Below are positions 1 through 11,837 of a stretch of DNA of 64,000 nt, piece after piece. Location: positions 262,142,245-262,206,244 of the forward strand of contig OY282559.1 of the NCBI GenBank assembly GCA_958295665.1. Direction: 5' to 3'. Below the pieces are notes generated by a model that had not been told where the DNA came from, made no database searches, and saw only the letters and a list, made by a program, of their open reading frames with translations. Made by a program: the position numbers and the translations under genes. Position 1 is the stretch's first letter. Each line of letters starts with the position of its first letter. The DNA comes from Tipula vernalis. Lineage: Eukaryota > Arthropoda > Insecta > Diptera > Tipulidae.

Positions 1-2080
1 CTAAAAATATTGAAATGTAATACTTTTCGACAATAATTTTAAAATCATATAGTGGTATAATTTAGATGTGTAATGGGGAATATGTTGATAGAAACACAGG
101 GTTATAGTACCTCTAATAACTCTTGTGTGGGGCTATAACCCCAACACAACTCAAAAATTACAATTTTGAGTTATGTCACTATTGCAGCAAGTGAGCGATA
201 TGTAGTTATGATAAAAATAAAATGGTTGTCTCGTTTTCTCGGAGAAAAAATCAGCAATGAAACCAACAGCTCAACCGCAAGAATTGAAATTAAACGTAAT
301 CCATTAACAATGTACTTTATTTAGGTATTAACAATATCTTCTAAAAGTTTGGACGGTTTAGGATGCCAAGATTTGAAAAAAGTTTGATTCAATTTTGAAA
401 TTTTGAAACAAAAAAAAAATTTAAATTTATGCTAAATTTTTAAGGAGCATACAATGACGGATGATAAATTAAGACGAAATGTAATACTTTTTTACTACAA
501 ACAAGTTGATTTCTTGTTCTCTGACGATTGAAAACTTATGCTATTGATTTATTATATCTATATGGAAATTATACTCTGCAATAGTTCCAAATGACATAAG
601 AAAACTGCACCTATGCATCAATCTCTGGTTGCATTACTTTAGGTAAATTATTTAGTGTTGTGAATTTCTCTTGAAGAAAATGTTAGTCTTAAGCAAAATT
701 CACTTTAAAATATAAACCTAACAAACCACGATTACAATTTCGCTTTCGTGCTCAAGCTAAAGTGTTGAATTAATTTCAATATCGGTAAATTACACTACAT
801 CTATGCCACTTACGCTTCCACTCTGTTTTACATTCCATGTTTATCGTGTTTCTATAGCTAGATTTTGTATCGAATTGTGACTTATCATAATACTGTTTTG
901 CCAAGATCATGTAGTGATAGATTGAGAAAAATACCAGATAGAAAATTTTTGTGCTCTCAGTGAATTAAATACCTTTACTGCACTCGGTCGAATAGCGTTC
1001 AAAAATATATATTCTATTTTTACCGGTTCTTTCTTCTGGTCTTATTCGATTACTTGGGAAAATATATTAAAAATCTGTTTAAAAATTCTCCAATTTTCAG
1101 TTATATTTCCTTCTAAAATCAACATCTACTTTTTTTACATAATCTATTTTAGTTTCTCTAATAATACGTGTTTTTGGAGGCCTTCCACGTGATTTCTGTT
1201 TTATTTTACTAACGTCATTAACGTTATTTGATCAACGGCAGCACAATGTATTAGCAGTTTAGCATACATCACTATTTTCAACATTGTTGAACACATTTTA
1301 ATTCACTTTTGTCTAAACTACAAATTTTAAAATGCTTTAATTTGTTGGCATCGCCATGTTATGTTCTAGTGTAGTTGTTTTAAAATAAAATACAACCATT
1401 CCACTTCAAAGTGTATGTATAGACTATTGTTTTTATTATTGTTCCGATTACTTTGCTTCCATGTATACTTTTCCTTTTAATACCAAATTATTAATAAAAT
1501 ACTATAAATAAATAAATAAATAAAATATTTAAAATTAACGGTAATGAGGTATTTGCCGTAAAATTCTTACGTTTCATTCTTTACTTGCTTGGTAATGCTT
1601 GGTAATCTGTCATTTGTTTCATTAAGTAGTGTCGTTCATTAAGTAATGTCTCGGAACCGATAAAGATCCCATGTAAATCTTCATTAATTTTGTAAGGTTC
1701 CGTAAATTTTCGATGGAGTTTTCGGCTATTGTCGGTGGATATGTAGGTTCTCTGTTTTTACCTCTGTTACCGCCTTCCCGCAAAAATAAGAACTTTAATT
1801 ACAAGATTTGCTACTTTGTTCTTATTAAATTGGGAGCTATTAGTCGAGTTCTTAATTTAGAAACATTACAGCTAGGAGTTCACATTTTGGGAAATTATCA
1901 CAGTATTATAATTTTAATTTAGGCAATTCAGAACAGAAAAAGGTGAATTCAGAAAGTCATAACTTTCTCAATATAATAGTTAACCCAAATTAATTTAGGA
2001 CCCGAGAGACTAGAGATTTAAACTAAGCAATTTTTTAGTTCAGTTGGTTAAGCAGTGTTTAGTAATCAATATATGTATAT
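1..2080. other. AT-rich DNA without a recognisable gene
   Basis: No reading frame here has a recognisable domain or coding-like composition; the longest open frame is 69 codons and looks random. Minor features are a short AAAT microsatellite near 1505-1525 and a small palindrome (actcaaaa/ttttgagt) near 150-172. I see no element ends. Confidence 0.6.
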
Positions 2081-2084
2081 AAAA

Positions 2085-2900
2085 AATATTCTAGAATGTC
2101 TGACAGAATGTTCTAGAGTTTTCCAGAATGTTCTATAATGATCGGGGACGTTGGAGAATCTTGTAAAATGTTCCAGAATGTTATAGAATCTTCCAGAAGG
2201 TTCGAGAATTTTCTAGAATGTTGCATATGCTATATAATGTTCCAGAAGGTTCGAAAATGTTCTATAATGTTCCAGAATATTCGAGAATACTCTAGAATGT
2301 TCTAGAATATTCCAGAAGGTTCTAGAATTTTTCATAATATTCGAGAATATTCTTGAATGTTCCAAGATGTTCGAGATTGTTCTAGAATGTCCCAGAAGGT
2401 TCTGAACTTCCGAAGGGACTTCCGGTTCCGGAATGTTCTAGAATGCTCTAAAATTTTCCAGATGGTCCTGGACTATCGAAGGTACTTGGTGGTAGATTGT
2501 TCCTGAATGTTCTAGAAGGTTCCAGAATGTTCACAATTGTTCTAGAATGTTCGGGAATGTTGGAGAATGTAGAATGTACCAATATGTTATAAAATCTTCC
2601 AGAATGTTCGAGAATGTTCTGGGGTGTTCCAGAATGTTATAGAATCTTCTAGAAGATTCGAGAATATTCTAAAATGTTTCAGAATATTCGAGAATGCTCT
2701 AGAACTTTTCACCATTTTCTAGAATTTTCCAGGATGTTCGAGAATGTCCCAGGTTCGAGAATGTTCTAGAATGTCTCAGAAGATGCTGGACCTGCGAAAG
2801 GACTTCCGGTTCCGGTAGATTCTTCTTGAACATTCTCGAATGCTCCATTATGCGGACATGGTGGAGATACGTTCTAGCTCAGGAGGATATATAGGCGATG
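2085..2900 (+). promoter_or_regulatory. Heat-shock-element-like array with TATA box
   Basis: About 750 bp are built from short units of the form TTCTAGAATGTTC, with at least a dozen TTCTAGAA cores and many nGAAn pentamers in alternating orientation two bases apart. That is the layout known to bind heat-shock factor (nTTCnnGAAnnTTCn). A TATATA box follows at about 2888-2893, and the Helitron reading frame begins about 230 bp further on. The array could be a minisatellite that only resembles heat-shock elements, but its spacing and the TATA box downstream fit a promoter. That it drives the Helitron is inference. Confidence 0.5.
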
Positions 2901-3119
2901 GCAAGACGAATACGTCAGTATAATTTTGGAAATCGATTAGAGCGGAACAAGAATTAGTGAAAGTAATAGAAAGTGAAATAAATTTGAGTGAACATTTTTA
3001 AACGTAATAAGTGAAAATGAATTGCTTAAGGCATTAAACAGTTTAATAAGTGAAATTTTAGTGTGTTAAGTAATATTAACATTTAACATTTAACATTTAA
3101 CGTTTAGCTTCACAACGGA

Positions 3120-3960
3120 AGAGAATGAATAGATTCAGAGAAAACTTTAAAGATGAATAACGAGAAGAAATTAGAGAAGATGATCGAGTGAGACAATCAG
3201 CAAGCAGACATAGAGGAACTGCTGAGGAAACAAGATTACGAAATGAACTAAGTAGAGTTACATTGAGTGATGTTCATGAAAGACAACAGTCGCAATCGCA
3301 TGAGCAAAACATTAGCGTACGAGAATTGCGAAGCAGAAGAAGTAGAGATTACAGTTTGGCAGGTGAGGCATTGCGTTATAATCGCAGTAAAGAGTCAGTT
3401 TTGTGGTGCCAAGAAATTCAGTAGAGAAACATCAGGAATGTGTTGCATGAATGGAAAAATTCGAGTAACGCCATTGAAGTGCCTCCGCACTAGAACTATT
3501 TCATTACATGACTGGAGAAATTCCGTAATCAAAACATTGTCTACGAAATATGAGAGCGCACAATTCTTGCTTTCCAATACCATTATTTGGTGCTACTTCT
3601 TTGTGCAGTTAAAATGATCAATTCAATCCTGTCTTTTCATTTAAAGGACCAGTCTATCATCAAGTGGGATCATTGTTACCTTTGCCAAACGAATCTCATA
3701 ATTTTTTGCTAGTGTATTTCATTGGCGACGAAGAAACGGAAGTCGATCAACGTTGCGCAAATATAAGTGGATTAAGATGGAAATCATTTAAGATCTGCAG
3801 AAGATTTTGCATAATTACAATCAACTGGTTCACGTATTCAAAACCGCACTGGATCGAATGAAATCCGATTAGTATAAAGTTGTGATTCGAGCCGCCAAAA
3901 GATAAGTTGGAGAACACGAATGTCGATTCAATGCACCTCAAGTCAATGAAATTGCCTAAT
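3120..3960 (+). pseudogene. Helitron Rep/helicase N-terminal region, decayed
   Basis: Short frames on the plus strand together match the N-terminal part of insect Helitron proteins. In order there is an Arg/Glu-rich start (about 3188-3350), a Cys-rich piece with CGAKKFSRETSGMCC (about 3405-3455), and the conserved Helitron-like N block GPVYHQVGSLLP (about 3648-3685), followed by a YFIGDEETEVDQRC stretch. The frame changes at least three times and contains stops, so no functional protein is made. The Rep (HUH) and helicase domains are not present downstream; the element is truncated or deleted after about 3960. The assignment rests on remembered family motifs. Confidence 0.72.
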
Positions 3961-4263
3961 TTTGGCTAATTTTGAATAGACCTAATTTTTTATTGTTTTA
4001 TTGGGATATCTGCGCATTCAGAATATAAAGCTGACAACATCTCATCGATAGTTATTTCATCTTTCAAAACACCTTAGAATACTTATGACAGATGCCGATG
4101 ATTATTTTGGGATGGGCCTCTGAATGGTAACTGAATGAAATAATTTCATAATTGAGCATTTTCCAACTTGCATTAAAGAGTGAACGCAAATATGTACAAA
4201 ATCTTTTTCTTTTCAAAGTCAAATAGTTGAACAAAAAAATGTAAAGAACTTGCTGGATGAAAC

Positions 4264-4394
4264 AACAAAAAACGTAGAAATGTGCATGTAGAGTTTGAAA
4301 ATGTTAGGTCAAAGAGGTAGTCGTTAGGTCAACAAAAAACCTAGAAATGTGCAAGTAGAGTTTAAAAATGTTAGGTCAAAGAGGCATAATTGTA
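4264..4394. repeat. Tandem duplication, about 65-68 bp unit
   Basis: Two adjacent copies share aatgtgca(t/a)gtagagttt, aaaatgttaggtcaaagagg and flanking bases with a few mismatches. This is a simple local duplication; no coding content is seen. Confidence 0.7.
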
Positions 4395-4949
4395 TTTAAA
4401 GGCCATCACACATTTTTCAATGGAGTAATAATAGTGAATAGCAGCAGTAGTAACAACCTAATATTTTAACGGCTGTTTTAGTTTGGAATAGTTGTTTCAT
4501 ATTACATGCTACAACAAAATGTAGATACTTCGAGGTAAATAAATTTATGTCACAAAATTCTTGCATGATTTATCGATTATTTTAATTCAAAAGAAATTTT
4601 GTTAATACATCCCCACATAACATAATATATGTAGATGTACGGTTGATAAAAGCCAAACAAAAAATCCTTTTTTTTTGTTGGTACTTTGGGTTTATTTTTA
4701 CCTAAATTAAACCCACTTAATAATTTAGCAGGTCGTTATACATGAATATAATATCACAAAATAATTTATCTACCAAATGTCAGGACTTTATCACGTAATA
4801 ATCGTTAAAATGTTTACTACTTGTCGTTGTTCATAGTAGAAAACATCAGTCAAATGTCACAAATTGATATATGAAAATGTGCGTATAGATAATCCGAATT
4901 AGTTGCTTGATAATTTTCATATAAACCAAAGAACATAACCACAAAATTT

Positions 4950-5400
4950 TCTAAAGAGTTTTCAATATTCTTATCGATTTACGAACAGCGAATTTTGAGA
5001 ATTTTATTTTTATAATTTTTAAATTTTTTTTTTTTAATTTTTGGAAATGTTTTGAATTAAGTAGTTTTTTGTAAACCTTATACTTTTTAAGATATTTGCA
5101 AAATACATTTTCTGGACCAAGGGAGTGGCCACTTCCGGTTAGCCGATTTGGAGTAAAATTCACTGGGACCTCCCAATTTATCAAGAAAGCTTAAATCTGA
5201 AGTTTCAGTTCGATTGGTTGAATCATCTGGGCTGTAGAGAGAACACAGATTGACGTACTAACAGACTGAAAGACAGACACCATTTCGAAACCCACTTTTT
5301 CGGACTAACAGATAAATCTCCAAAAATCTCAAAATCCAAAATTTTCATGATTACTATACTTTATTTTACTTACGTAAAAGAAAGTAAAAAGCTTGTGTAA
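4950..5400. repeat. Possible dispersed non-coding repeat
   Basis: This segment has a composition unlike its flanks (ggtcccagtgaattttac, tgacgtactaacagactgaa and the palindrome-like ttacttacgtaaaagaaagtaa). It resembles non-coding repeats scattered in insect genomes. There is only one copy in this window, so the call is weak. Confidence 0.25.
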
Positions 5401-5654
5401 ACAGGCGTGCGAATCAAACACAATAATTTAAAAGATTTCGAAATTGACCCAATCGTATCTGAACGTATATTTGTTCCAAATATTTCTTCTATCAAAACAT
5501 CTGTACAAATAAATTGTGAGGGAATTTTGACGATGTCCTCTGCTAAACCCTCTGTGCTCGGAAGCGGACGTTTTCTAAAAGTTGCTAATAAATGTAATGA
5601 TAATGCCTCAATTCCACTGTGAATCAAAGTTTGTCAGTAAAAATAACTTGAGAT

Positions 5655-5721
5655 AAAAATAGAAAATCGGTGGTTGTGTGAACGAGAAAACGAGACACAC
5701 AACGGAGTCAGTCAAAACCAT
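5655..5721 (+). repeat. Left arm of a 67-bp inverted repeat
   Basis: It contains atcggtggttgtgtgaacg and gagtcagtcaaaacc, and is the exact reverse complement of 9909-9976. The two arms enclose the Harbinger element and one MITE. They could be ends of an older, larger element or two unrelated copies of one dispersed repeat. Confidence 0.7.
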
Positions 5722-6667
5722 AGAAAAATTACAAAGAGAACAGAAACTAAACTAAAATAGTGAAGCAATTTAAAAACCAAGATGGCCGACAAAATCATCG
5801 TTGTCGACAAAACCATGATGGCCGACAAATTATTTTGTTTTCTTTTTTCCAGTGGCGTTGCATATTTTTTTTAATGTTTCCTATTTATATTATAAAATAT
5901 CTATTTCAATATAAATAAAAATGTTTTAACAGTTATACATATATGATGTGGGGTAATACATTTAAAGGAGTATAATTAATATAAAAAAAATATTGTTATA
6001 ATTGTACAAAATTATGATAATGATTCTTATGTGTGTTGTGTAAGTATGCCACACATAAGTATTTTTATCATAATAGTTTACAGTTACTGCAATGAACATA
6101 AAAATAACAATTTACAACGTAGCTAAAGTAATGAAACTTTTAAAACTTCTAATAACATTTTCTCATATGATTTTCTCGTTTATTAAACTTCCATAATATT
6201 GAATATAATGAGACGCCTATGGTCTTTTTCTTTGCTTTCGTCATGTTGCAATGGCGATTCATATGAGTTGTCAAAATAAGATTTTTGTTCGAATGAGACT
6301 TGAAATTTGGACTTTAATTACAATTTTATGAAATAAATTTTTTTTTGTGTCTGTTTAGAACATTATAAAACATAGCGAATTTACTGATGTGTATAAAATA
6401 AGTGTATAAAATTCAAAAATATTTAAAATCATTGTGTACAAGTGATGTAAATATTTGTAAACAAATAAAAAAGGAATTATGCTGAAAACAGATGTGCGGA
6501 ATTTCCGCATGCGGATACGCATGCGAAAACGCAACCAAAACACATGAGCGTTTTATTTTTACTTTTGCGTTTTATTTTGACATTTCGCTTAATATTGTTT
6601 GGGACGCCATATTGTGTAATCGAATTGTGTTGTATGTATATCTTTTGTGTTTAAAAAATTCAAGAAA

Positions 6668-7984
6668 ATGAAACTAATGAAATACGATTCATTAAACAAA
6701 ATAATTTTGGTGTACCTTTGTTTTTTATCTTATAAAAAACTGATAAAAATTATTCAAAATCAGCAGAGAACATCAAACAGAAGGATTTGGACTCGAGAAA
6801 TTTATGCTGAAAATGAAAGAGAAATGCATGGATTTTTCGCAAAAATATTTTTAATAATTAAAAATAATGACGAGGATCAATTTAGGAAGGCAACGAGAAT
6901 GGGCATTAAGGAGTTTAACATTTTAAATAGTTTGTTAAAACGAAAGCTACAGAAGCAAAACTATGTCCGAAATGCTATTGATCCAGAATTGCGATTAGTG
7001 CTAACTTTAGTGTAAGTACAACATACTATAAATATGTAATATAGTACAAACATTTAAATTATATTTAATTTTACATTTAGGTATTTAGCTCATGGCGCAG
7101 CGTGGCAAATACTGGCGTGGTCGTTCAGAGTTGGTTTGTCAACAGTACGGGAAATTATCTTGGAGGTTTCTAAAATTATTTGGGACGAACTCAGTGGAAT
7201 CTACTTGTCGCCACCAACTGAAACTGAATGGAAAAAAATTGCCGACGAATTTTATAAAAATACTGGAATGCCTAATGTCGTAGGTGCAATCGACGGCAAA
7301 CATATTCGTATAAAATGCCCACCACACGCTGGCTCACTGTACTATAATTATAAGAAATACCATAGTATCGTCCTGTTAGCTACGTGCGACAGTAACTATT
7401 TATTTTCTGCTGTTGATGTTGGCGCATATGGGAGCCAGAGTGATGGTGGCATTTTACAAAAGAGCGCATTTGGAGACCAAATTTTAAATTTAACAATTAA
7501 TATACCAAAAACGATGGTATTTCCGAACAGTAACGAGGAGTTTCCTTCTTATTTTATCGGCGATTCGGCTTTTCCTCTAAGGACCAATTTAATGCGGCCT
7601 TATCCTGGGCGAACACTTCCGGCTGACAGAGACCATTTTAACAAAAAATTATCAGGAGCCAGAGTTAAAATTGAGAATACTTTTGGAATTTTGACCGCGA
7701 AATTCCGAGTATTGACGAATTCCATAAACTTATTTCCTCAGAATGCCGAAATAATTGTACGTGCAACTCTGGTCCTGCACAACTTTATTAAACTACACGA
7801 TTCGTCGAACTATGTACCAAATAGTTTTGTTGACCATTGGAGTGAACAAAATGAAATGATACAGGGTACTTGGCGAAGTGAAGTTGAGCCTTTACCTCAG
7901 TATAGGCATTTCAGCCGATTCAATGCTTCTAGAGATGCATTCTCTATCAGAGAAAACTTAAAAGACTATTTATATAATATGTAA
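6668..7984 (+). CDS. PIF/Harbinger DDE transposase
   Basis: This predicted nuclease excises and inserts the element. It has two exons, 6668-7011 and 7081-7984, joined across a 69-bp GT-AG intron, giving about 415 aa. The first ATG in frame is at 6668; an upstream extension would need a non-ATG start. The DDE_Tnp_4-type core is complete: D186 in GAIDGKHI, D276 in FIGDSAF and E313 in VKIENTFGIL, with 36 residues between the last two as expected for the family. The N-terminal part (about 1-110) is basic and probably helix-turn-helix-like. The partner MADF gene lies convergently downstream. No stop or frameshift is seen, so the protein is plausibly active. Similarity to domesticated HARBI1 is possible, but the intact ends argue for a mobile copy. 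Confidence 0.9.
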
Positions 7985-8008
7985 ATAAAAAATTTATTGA
8001 AATAATAT

Positions 8009-8950
8009 TTATGGCTTTTCATATAACATTTTATTTATCACTTTTATTATTTCGATTCGCATTTCCCCAAAATCTGCTGGTGAGATTTGGGCCTCGATCA
8101 CTTCTGTTGCAATTGAATCGAAAAATAATGAAATTGGATTTTTTTCGGCTTCTTCCGGGCGCACAAATGATTTTTTTGCCAAAGCTAACAATTGCTTCAT
8201 CTCATCATTCGCCTCATTAAGTAATGCTTCATTTTTGTTTTTATTTGAAGCTCGTTTTTGTGTTGTAGATGACGAAGAACTGCTGTTGGAATCTAATCTC
8301 CTTTTTGGTAGTGCCGTTGACGTACTCGGTGAGGGATTACCTATGTCGTAGTCTAGTTCCATGTCGAAAAAACTAGTTTCTATGTCCGATTGGATTTCGA
8401 TAGATTCACTCGTATTTGAGTATTCATTTACATCAACTAGTTCTCTGCTATAATTTCCAGTTGTTCTAAAAAAAAAAATAGTCATCAAGTTATTGTCCAT
8501 AGTATATACATATGTAATTTCTATATATTTACTTTTCGTTTGCGGTATCAATATCTAGCATGAACGACATTATGTCGAACCATTTCCATGTTTTAGGTGG
8601 AGTGGATGCTCCACTGCCAGAAGCACAAGATTTCATGGTTTTTACTTCTTTTTGGAATGTATCTCTTAAATTCCTCCATTTCGTTTTTACTTTTTCAACT
8701 AGAAAATAAAAAATTTGAATAGCGAAAAATTGTTTAGATTATATGTAAATACAATATGTAACATATTTATGTATTTATCTATAACGATAATGCGATAATG
8801 TATCAATTTTAATTACTTACTGGGAATTTTTAATTTTTGTGACAATTCAAGAAACTTTTTATCTCTTAAATATATATTTTTATAGTTATGATGCTTTTTG
8901 TTGTAAATAAATTCGTTTTTCTTTATAAATTCTATTATAACCTCCTCCAT
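8009..8950 (-). CDS. MADF/BESS-type partner protein of Harbinger element
   Basis: Three exons on the minus strand, 8950-8821, 8698-8533 and 8465-8009, splice with GT-AG borders and in phase to give about 250 aa. The N-terminal part (about 1-95) is a MADF (Myb/SANT-like) domain: it starts MEEVIIEFIKKNEFIYN and has the WRNLRDTF helix and a later WKWFDIM. A Ser-rich middle follows. The C-terminal part (FFDSIATEV...IEIIKVINKML) resembles a BESS protein-interaction motif. In Harbinger elements this second protein is known to bind DNA and help the transposase enter the nucleus; that role is inferred here from family and position. The start at 8950 is the first ATG of the MADF exon. No disabling change is seen. 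Confidence 0.82.
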
Positions 8951-9499
8951 TTTGGATATAAATTGGAATGTCAAACAGGAAAGTTATGTCGTGAAGTTAG
9001 CATTAATTATTAGTATTTTACTTTTTTGTGTTGTCAACACTGCTGCCGTGCGTTTTTTTTAGAATTAGAGACAACTTGCGGAAAAACGCAAGTTATGCGA
9101 AATACATGTATTTCATTTCATATAAAGTAGTGTATTCTAATTTAGAGGTGCGTTTAAACGCGCGTTTTTCCGCACATCTGTTTCCAGCATTACCGGTGAA
9201 ATGTAATCCCTTTTTTCTCAATTTTTGCTTTATATCGGGTATTTTTGGACTTATACACACAACACGTATACATGTTTTTAACAAATAAATTTATTTTTAG
9301 AAAGAAGACTTTTCGTTTTTATTCAAGATTTGCCTTGCAAAGTTTAAGAAACTAAAACATCAAATTTAACAATTTTTCTAACCAATATGGCGTTGGTAAA
9401 AAAGAAAGACAAAAAATAAACGAAAGCGGCTTCAGTTGTTTTTATGATTTTATATGGGATTTTGGTTTTACCTTCTATCCTTTTGTTCATTATCTGTGG

Positions 9500-9918
9500 T
9501 CAAAACCAACAAAAATGTCTATACAAGCCAAACAGCACTAACACTTAAGATATAAAAATGTATACTATATTTGTATATATGAGGAGTGTCTGATCAAAAG
9601 TCGCTATTTACATTTTCCAAAATAACATTTTTGTTTTTTATCAGGACAGAATTTTTTAAATGAAATAGGCTAAAAATGGCTATTTCCAGAATGGAGCAAA
9701 AATTTCCAATTTCTCCATGAAAAATATCCCTATAATTCTTGATTTTGGTCAAACCAAGCTATTTACTACAAAAAAGTGATCAAAATAAATTATCAAAAAG
9801 TAAGATGTAAATAGCGACTTTTGACCAGGCACTCCTCATATATACAAATATAGTATACATTTTTATATTCTTAGGGTTAGTGCTGTTTGGCTTGTATAGA
9901 CATTTTTGTTGGTTTTGA
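9500..9918. mobile_element. MITE-like element with ~118-bp inverted arms
   Basis: The left arm (from 9500) begins TCAAAACCAACAAAAATGT and continues for about 118 bp as the near-perfect reverse complement of the right arm ending at 9918. There is no coding capacity. The same 30-bp terminus is found on the next element, so they are one family. A clear target duplication is not visible. Confidence 0.75.
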
Positions 9919-9976
9919 CTGACTCCGTTGTGTGTCTCGTTTTCTCGTTCACACAACCACCGATTTTCTATTTTAT
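9909..9976 (-). repeat. Right arm of a 67-bp inverted repeat
   Basis: Exact reverse complement of 5655-5721. It overlaps the right end of the MITE-like element before it and reaches almost to the left end of the next one. Confidence 0.7.
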
Positions 9977-9982
9977 ATAGTA

Positions 9983-10260
9983 TCAAAACCAACAAAAATG
10001 TTTATACAAGCCAAACAGTACAAACACTTAATATATAAAAAAGTACGTTAAGGCGTAGTATTAGTGATGCGTATAAATTAAATCAGAAAGTATATATGTA
10101 TACACAAAACTAACACCAATGTCTATAATTCTACGAAAAAATCTGTCAAATACCGATATATAAATACTAATACATAAATAAATTTAGTGTACATTTTTTT
10201 GATAGGATCTGTGTAAGGAGCGAACGAGACGGCTTGTATAAACATTTTTGTTGGTTTTGA
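9983..10260. mobile_element. Second MITE-like element of the same family
   Basis: It is bounded by about 30-bp inverted ends (TCAAAACCAACAAAAATGTT... and its complement) identical in type to those of the element at 9500-9918, with a shorter and different interior. It is non-coding, and its closeness to the first copy suggests local hopping or rearrangement. Confidence 0.68.
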
Positions 10261-10596
10261 GTCAGTCAAAATTTTACTTACAAAAAATGAAAATGTGTGT
10301 CTGTGTTAGTGCACTGAAATCGAAATTAAAAAAAGTATCAAATCGAGAACATTTTATGGCAGTCCAACTAATATATGTACATAAATATTGTGTACCGATG
10401 AAAAAATCTTCTGTTTGGCATTTTTATGGGGAAGATTTTTTTTAATTTTGTATTTTATGACGGTAATAATTTGAATAAAATAATTCTGTTATGAGTATTA
10501 ATAATAATTCATGTTTTAGATTATTTTGAATCGTAAAAATAATCGAATTATCGCTAATTCTTAACTTTTTTTAATAATTCTTGGTTATGTTTTTGT

Positions 10597-11837
10597 TTGC
10601 TGTCAAAATGTATCCATAAAATTTGCTATAAAAAAACAATAACAAAATACTTTGCATTATCCTTATCTTGTACCCCGCCGGATATAGTGGAAGCAGCTAA
10701 TTCAGCTACATGTGATTTACTCCCGCAAAAATCGAAGGAAAAATACGAAAATGCTTATAAACGCTTTATGGATTATCGTCAATCTAAACACATCAAATCA
10801 TTTTCGGAAAATGTCATTCTGGCGTATTTCGCTGATTTATCTACAAAATTGAAATCATCCACATTATGGTCAAACTAGTCAATGATCAGGTCGATGCTAG
10901 TGGTTAAAAATAATGTGGATATTGCAAAATACCAAAAATTACGTGTCTTCTTGAAACGCAAAAACGACGGATATAAAGCGAAGAAATCTAAAATATTAAC
11001 TATGGAATACGTTCAACAATTCATTTTGGAAGCTTCAGATGATTCGTTCCTAGTTACTAAAGTAAGCATGTAGGTATTTAAAACGATTATTATTTGTATT
11101 TACACATTAAATTCAAATATGTTTTCGGATAAAATACAATTCACACTGCAATATTTTTTTGTATGTACCTAATATTATGATTGTTTTTTGTAGGTTGCGT
11201 TAATTTTTGGAATCGCTGGTGCTTGTCGATGGGATGAACTAGCCCGCATGGAAATTACTGACATTAGTGATTTGCGATCTAAACTTTTAGTTAAAATCCC
11301 GAATAACAAGACAAATAAACCACGATCATTTATCGTAAACGAAACTTATTTAGAATATTACAGAAAATATACAGCTTCGCGTCCAAAAGATTTCAATTCT
11401 TTGCGTTTTTTTTTAAATACACAAATAGTAAAGGTTTCAAACATGCAGTTGGCATACATCAGTTTGGTAAAATGCCACAAATTGTTGCTACTTTTTTAAA
11501 ATTGCCAGACGCAAAACAATACACATGGCACTGTTTCCGCCGTTCATCTGCGACAATTTTAGTTGATAATGGCGCAGATTTAACATGCTTAAAAAGATTT
11601 GGAGGATGGAAGTCATCGACTGTTGCTGAAGGGTACATCGATGAATCCATTATCAATAAAATTGAAGTTGCTCATAAGATTTTCGATACAACGGATAATG
11701 AAACAGCCGATGCAAATAATGTTAATGATTTTAATAGCAATATATCAACAACAATACTGGGATGCGATAATACTAATCCACCAAAGTTCAATAATTGTAC
11801 TAATTGTACGGTAACCGTTAATATTACAAATAAGTAA
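10597..11837 (+). pseudogene. Crypton-type tyrosine recombinase, broken
   Basis: The frames along this stretch together encode a tyrosine (site-specific) recombinase of the kind carried by Crypton elements. The N-terminal SAM-like part is at 10720-11060. A GT-AG intron at 11062-11193 joins it in phase to the catalytic part. The catalytic residues are visible: R in GACRWDEL, H-x-x-R in HCFRRSSAT, and the W and Y in GGWKSSTVAEGYI. Two lesions break it: an in-frame TAG at 10876-10878 and a one-base frame change in a T-run near 11406-11414. The 5' start is not certain because no good ATG precedes the homology. No clear element ends were found. A domesticated relative is unlikely given the lesions. 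Confidence 0.72.

Larger units (their letters stand above)
6480..9189. mobile_element. PIF/Harbinger DNA transposon, complete (2710 bp)
   Basis: Both ends are visible: the left end starts TGCTGAAAACAGATGTGCGG and the right end is its reverse complement with one mismatch over 22 bp. The element is flanked by TTA at 6477-6479 and at 9190-9192, the 3-bp target duplication typical of PIF/Harbinger. It carries the usual two genes in convergent orientation: a DDE transposase on the plus strand and a MADF-domain protein on the minus strand. Their stop codons are only about 25 bp apart. Both frames are open after removing short GT-AG introns, so the element may be autonomous. GCG-containing motifs (gcgttttattttt) recur near the ends and could be transposase binding sites. 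Confidence 0.9.

Noticed and set aside
5370..5627. Overlapping 71- and 85-codon frames on both strands with protein-like composition
   Set aside because: They may be an old coding relic, but I recognise no motif and cannot choose a strand.
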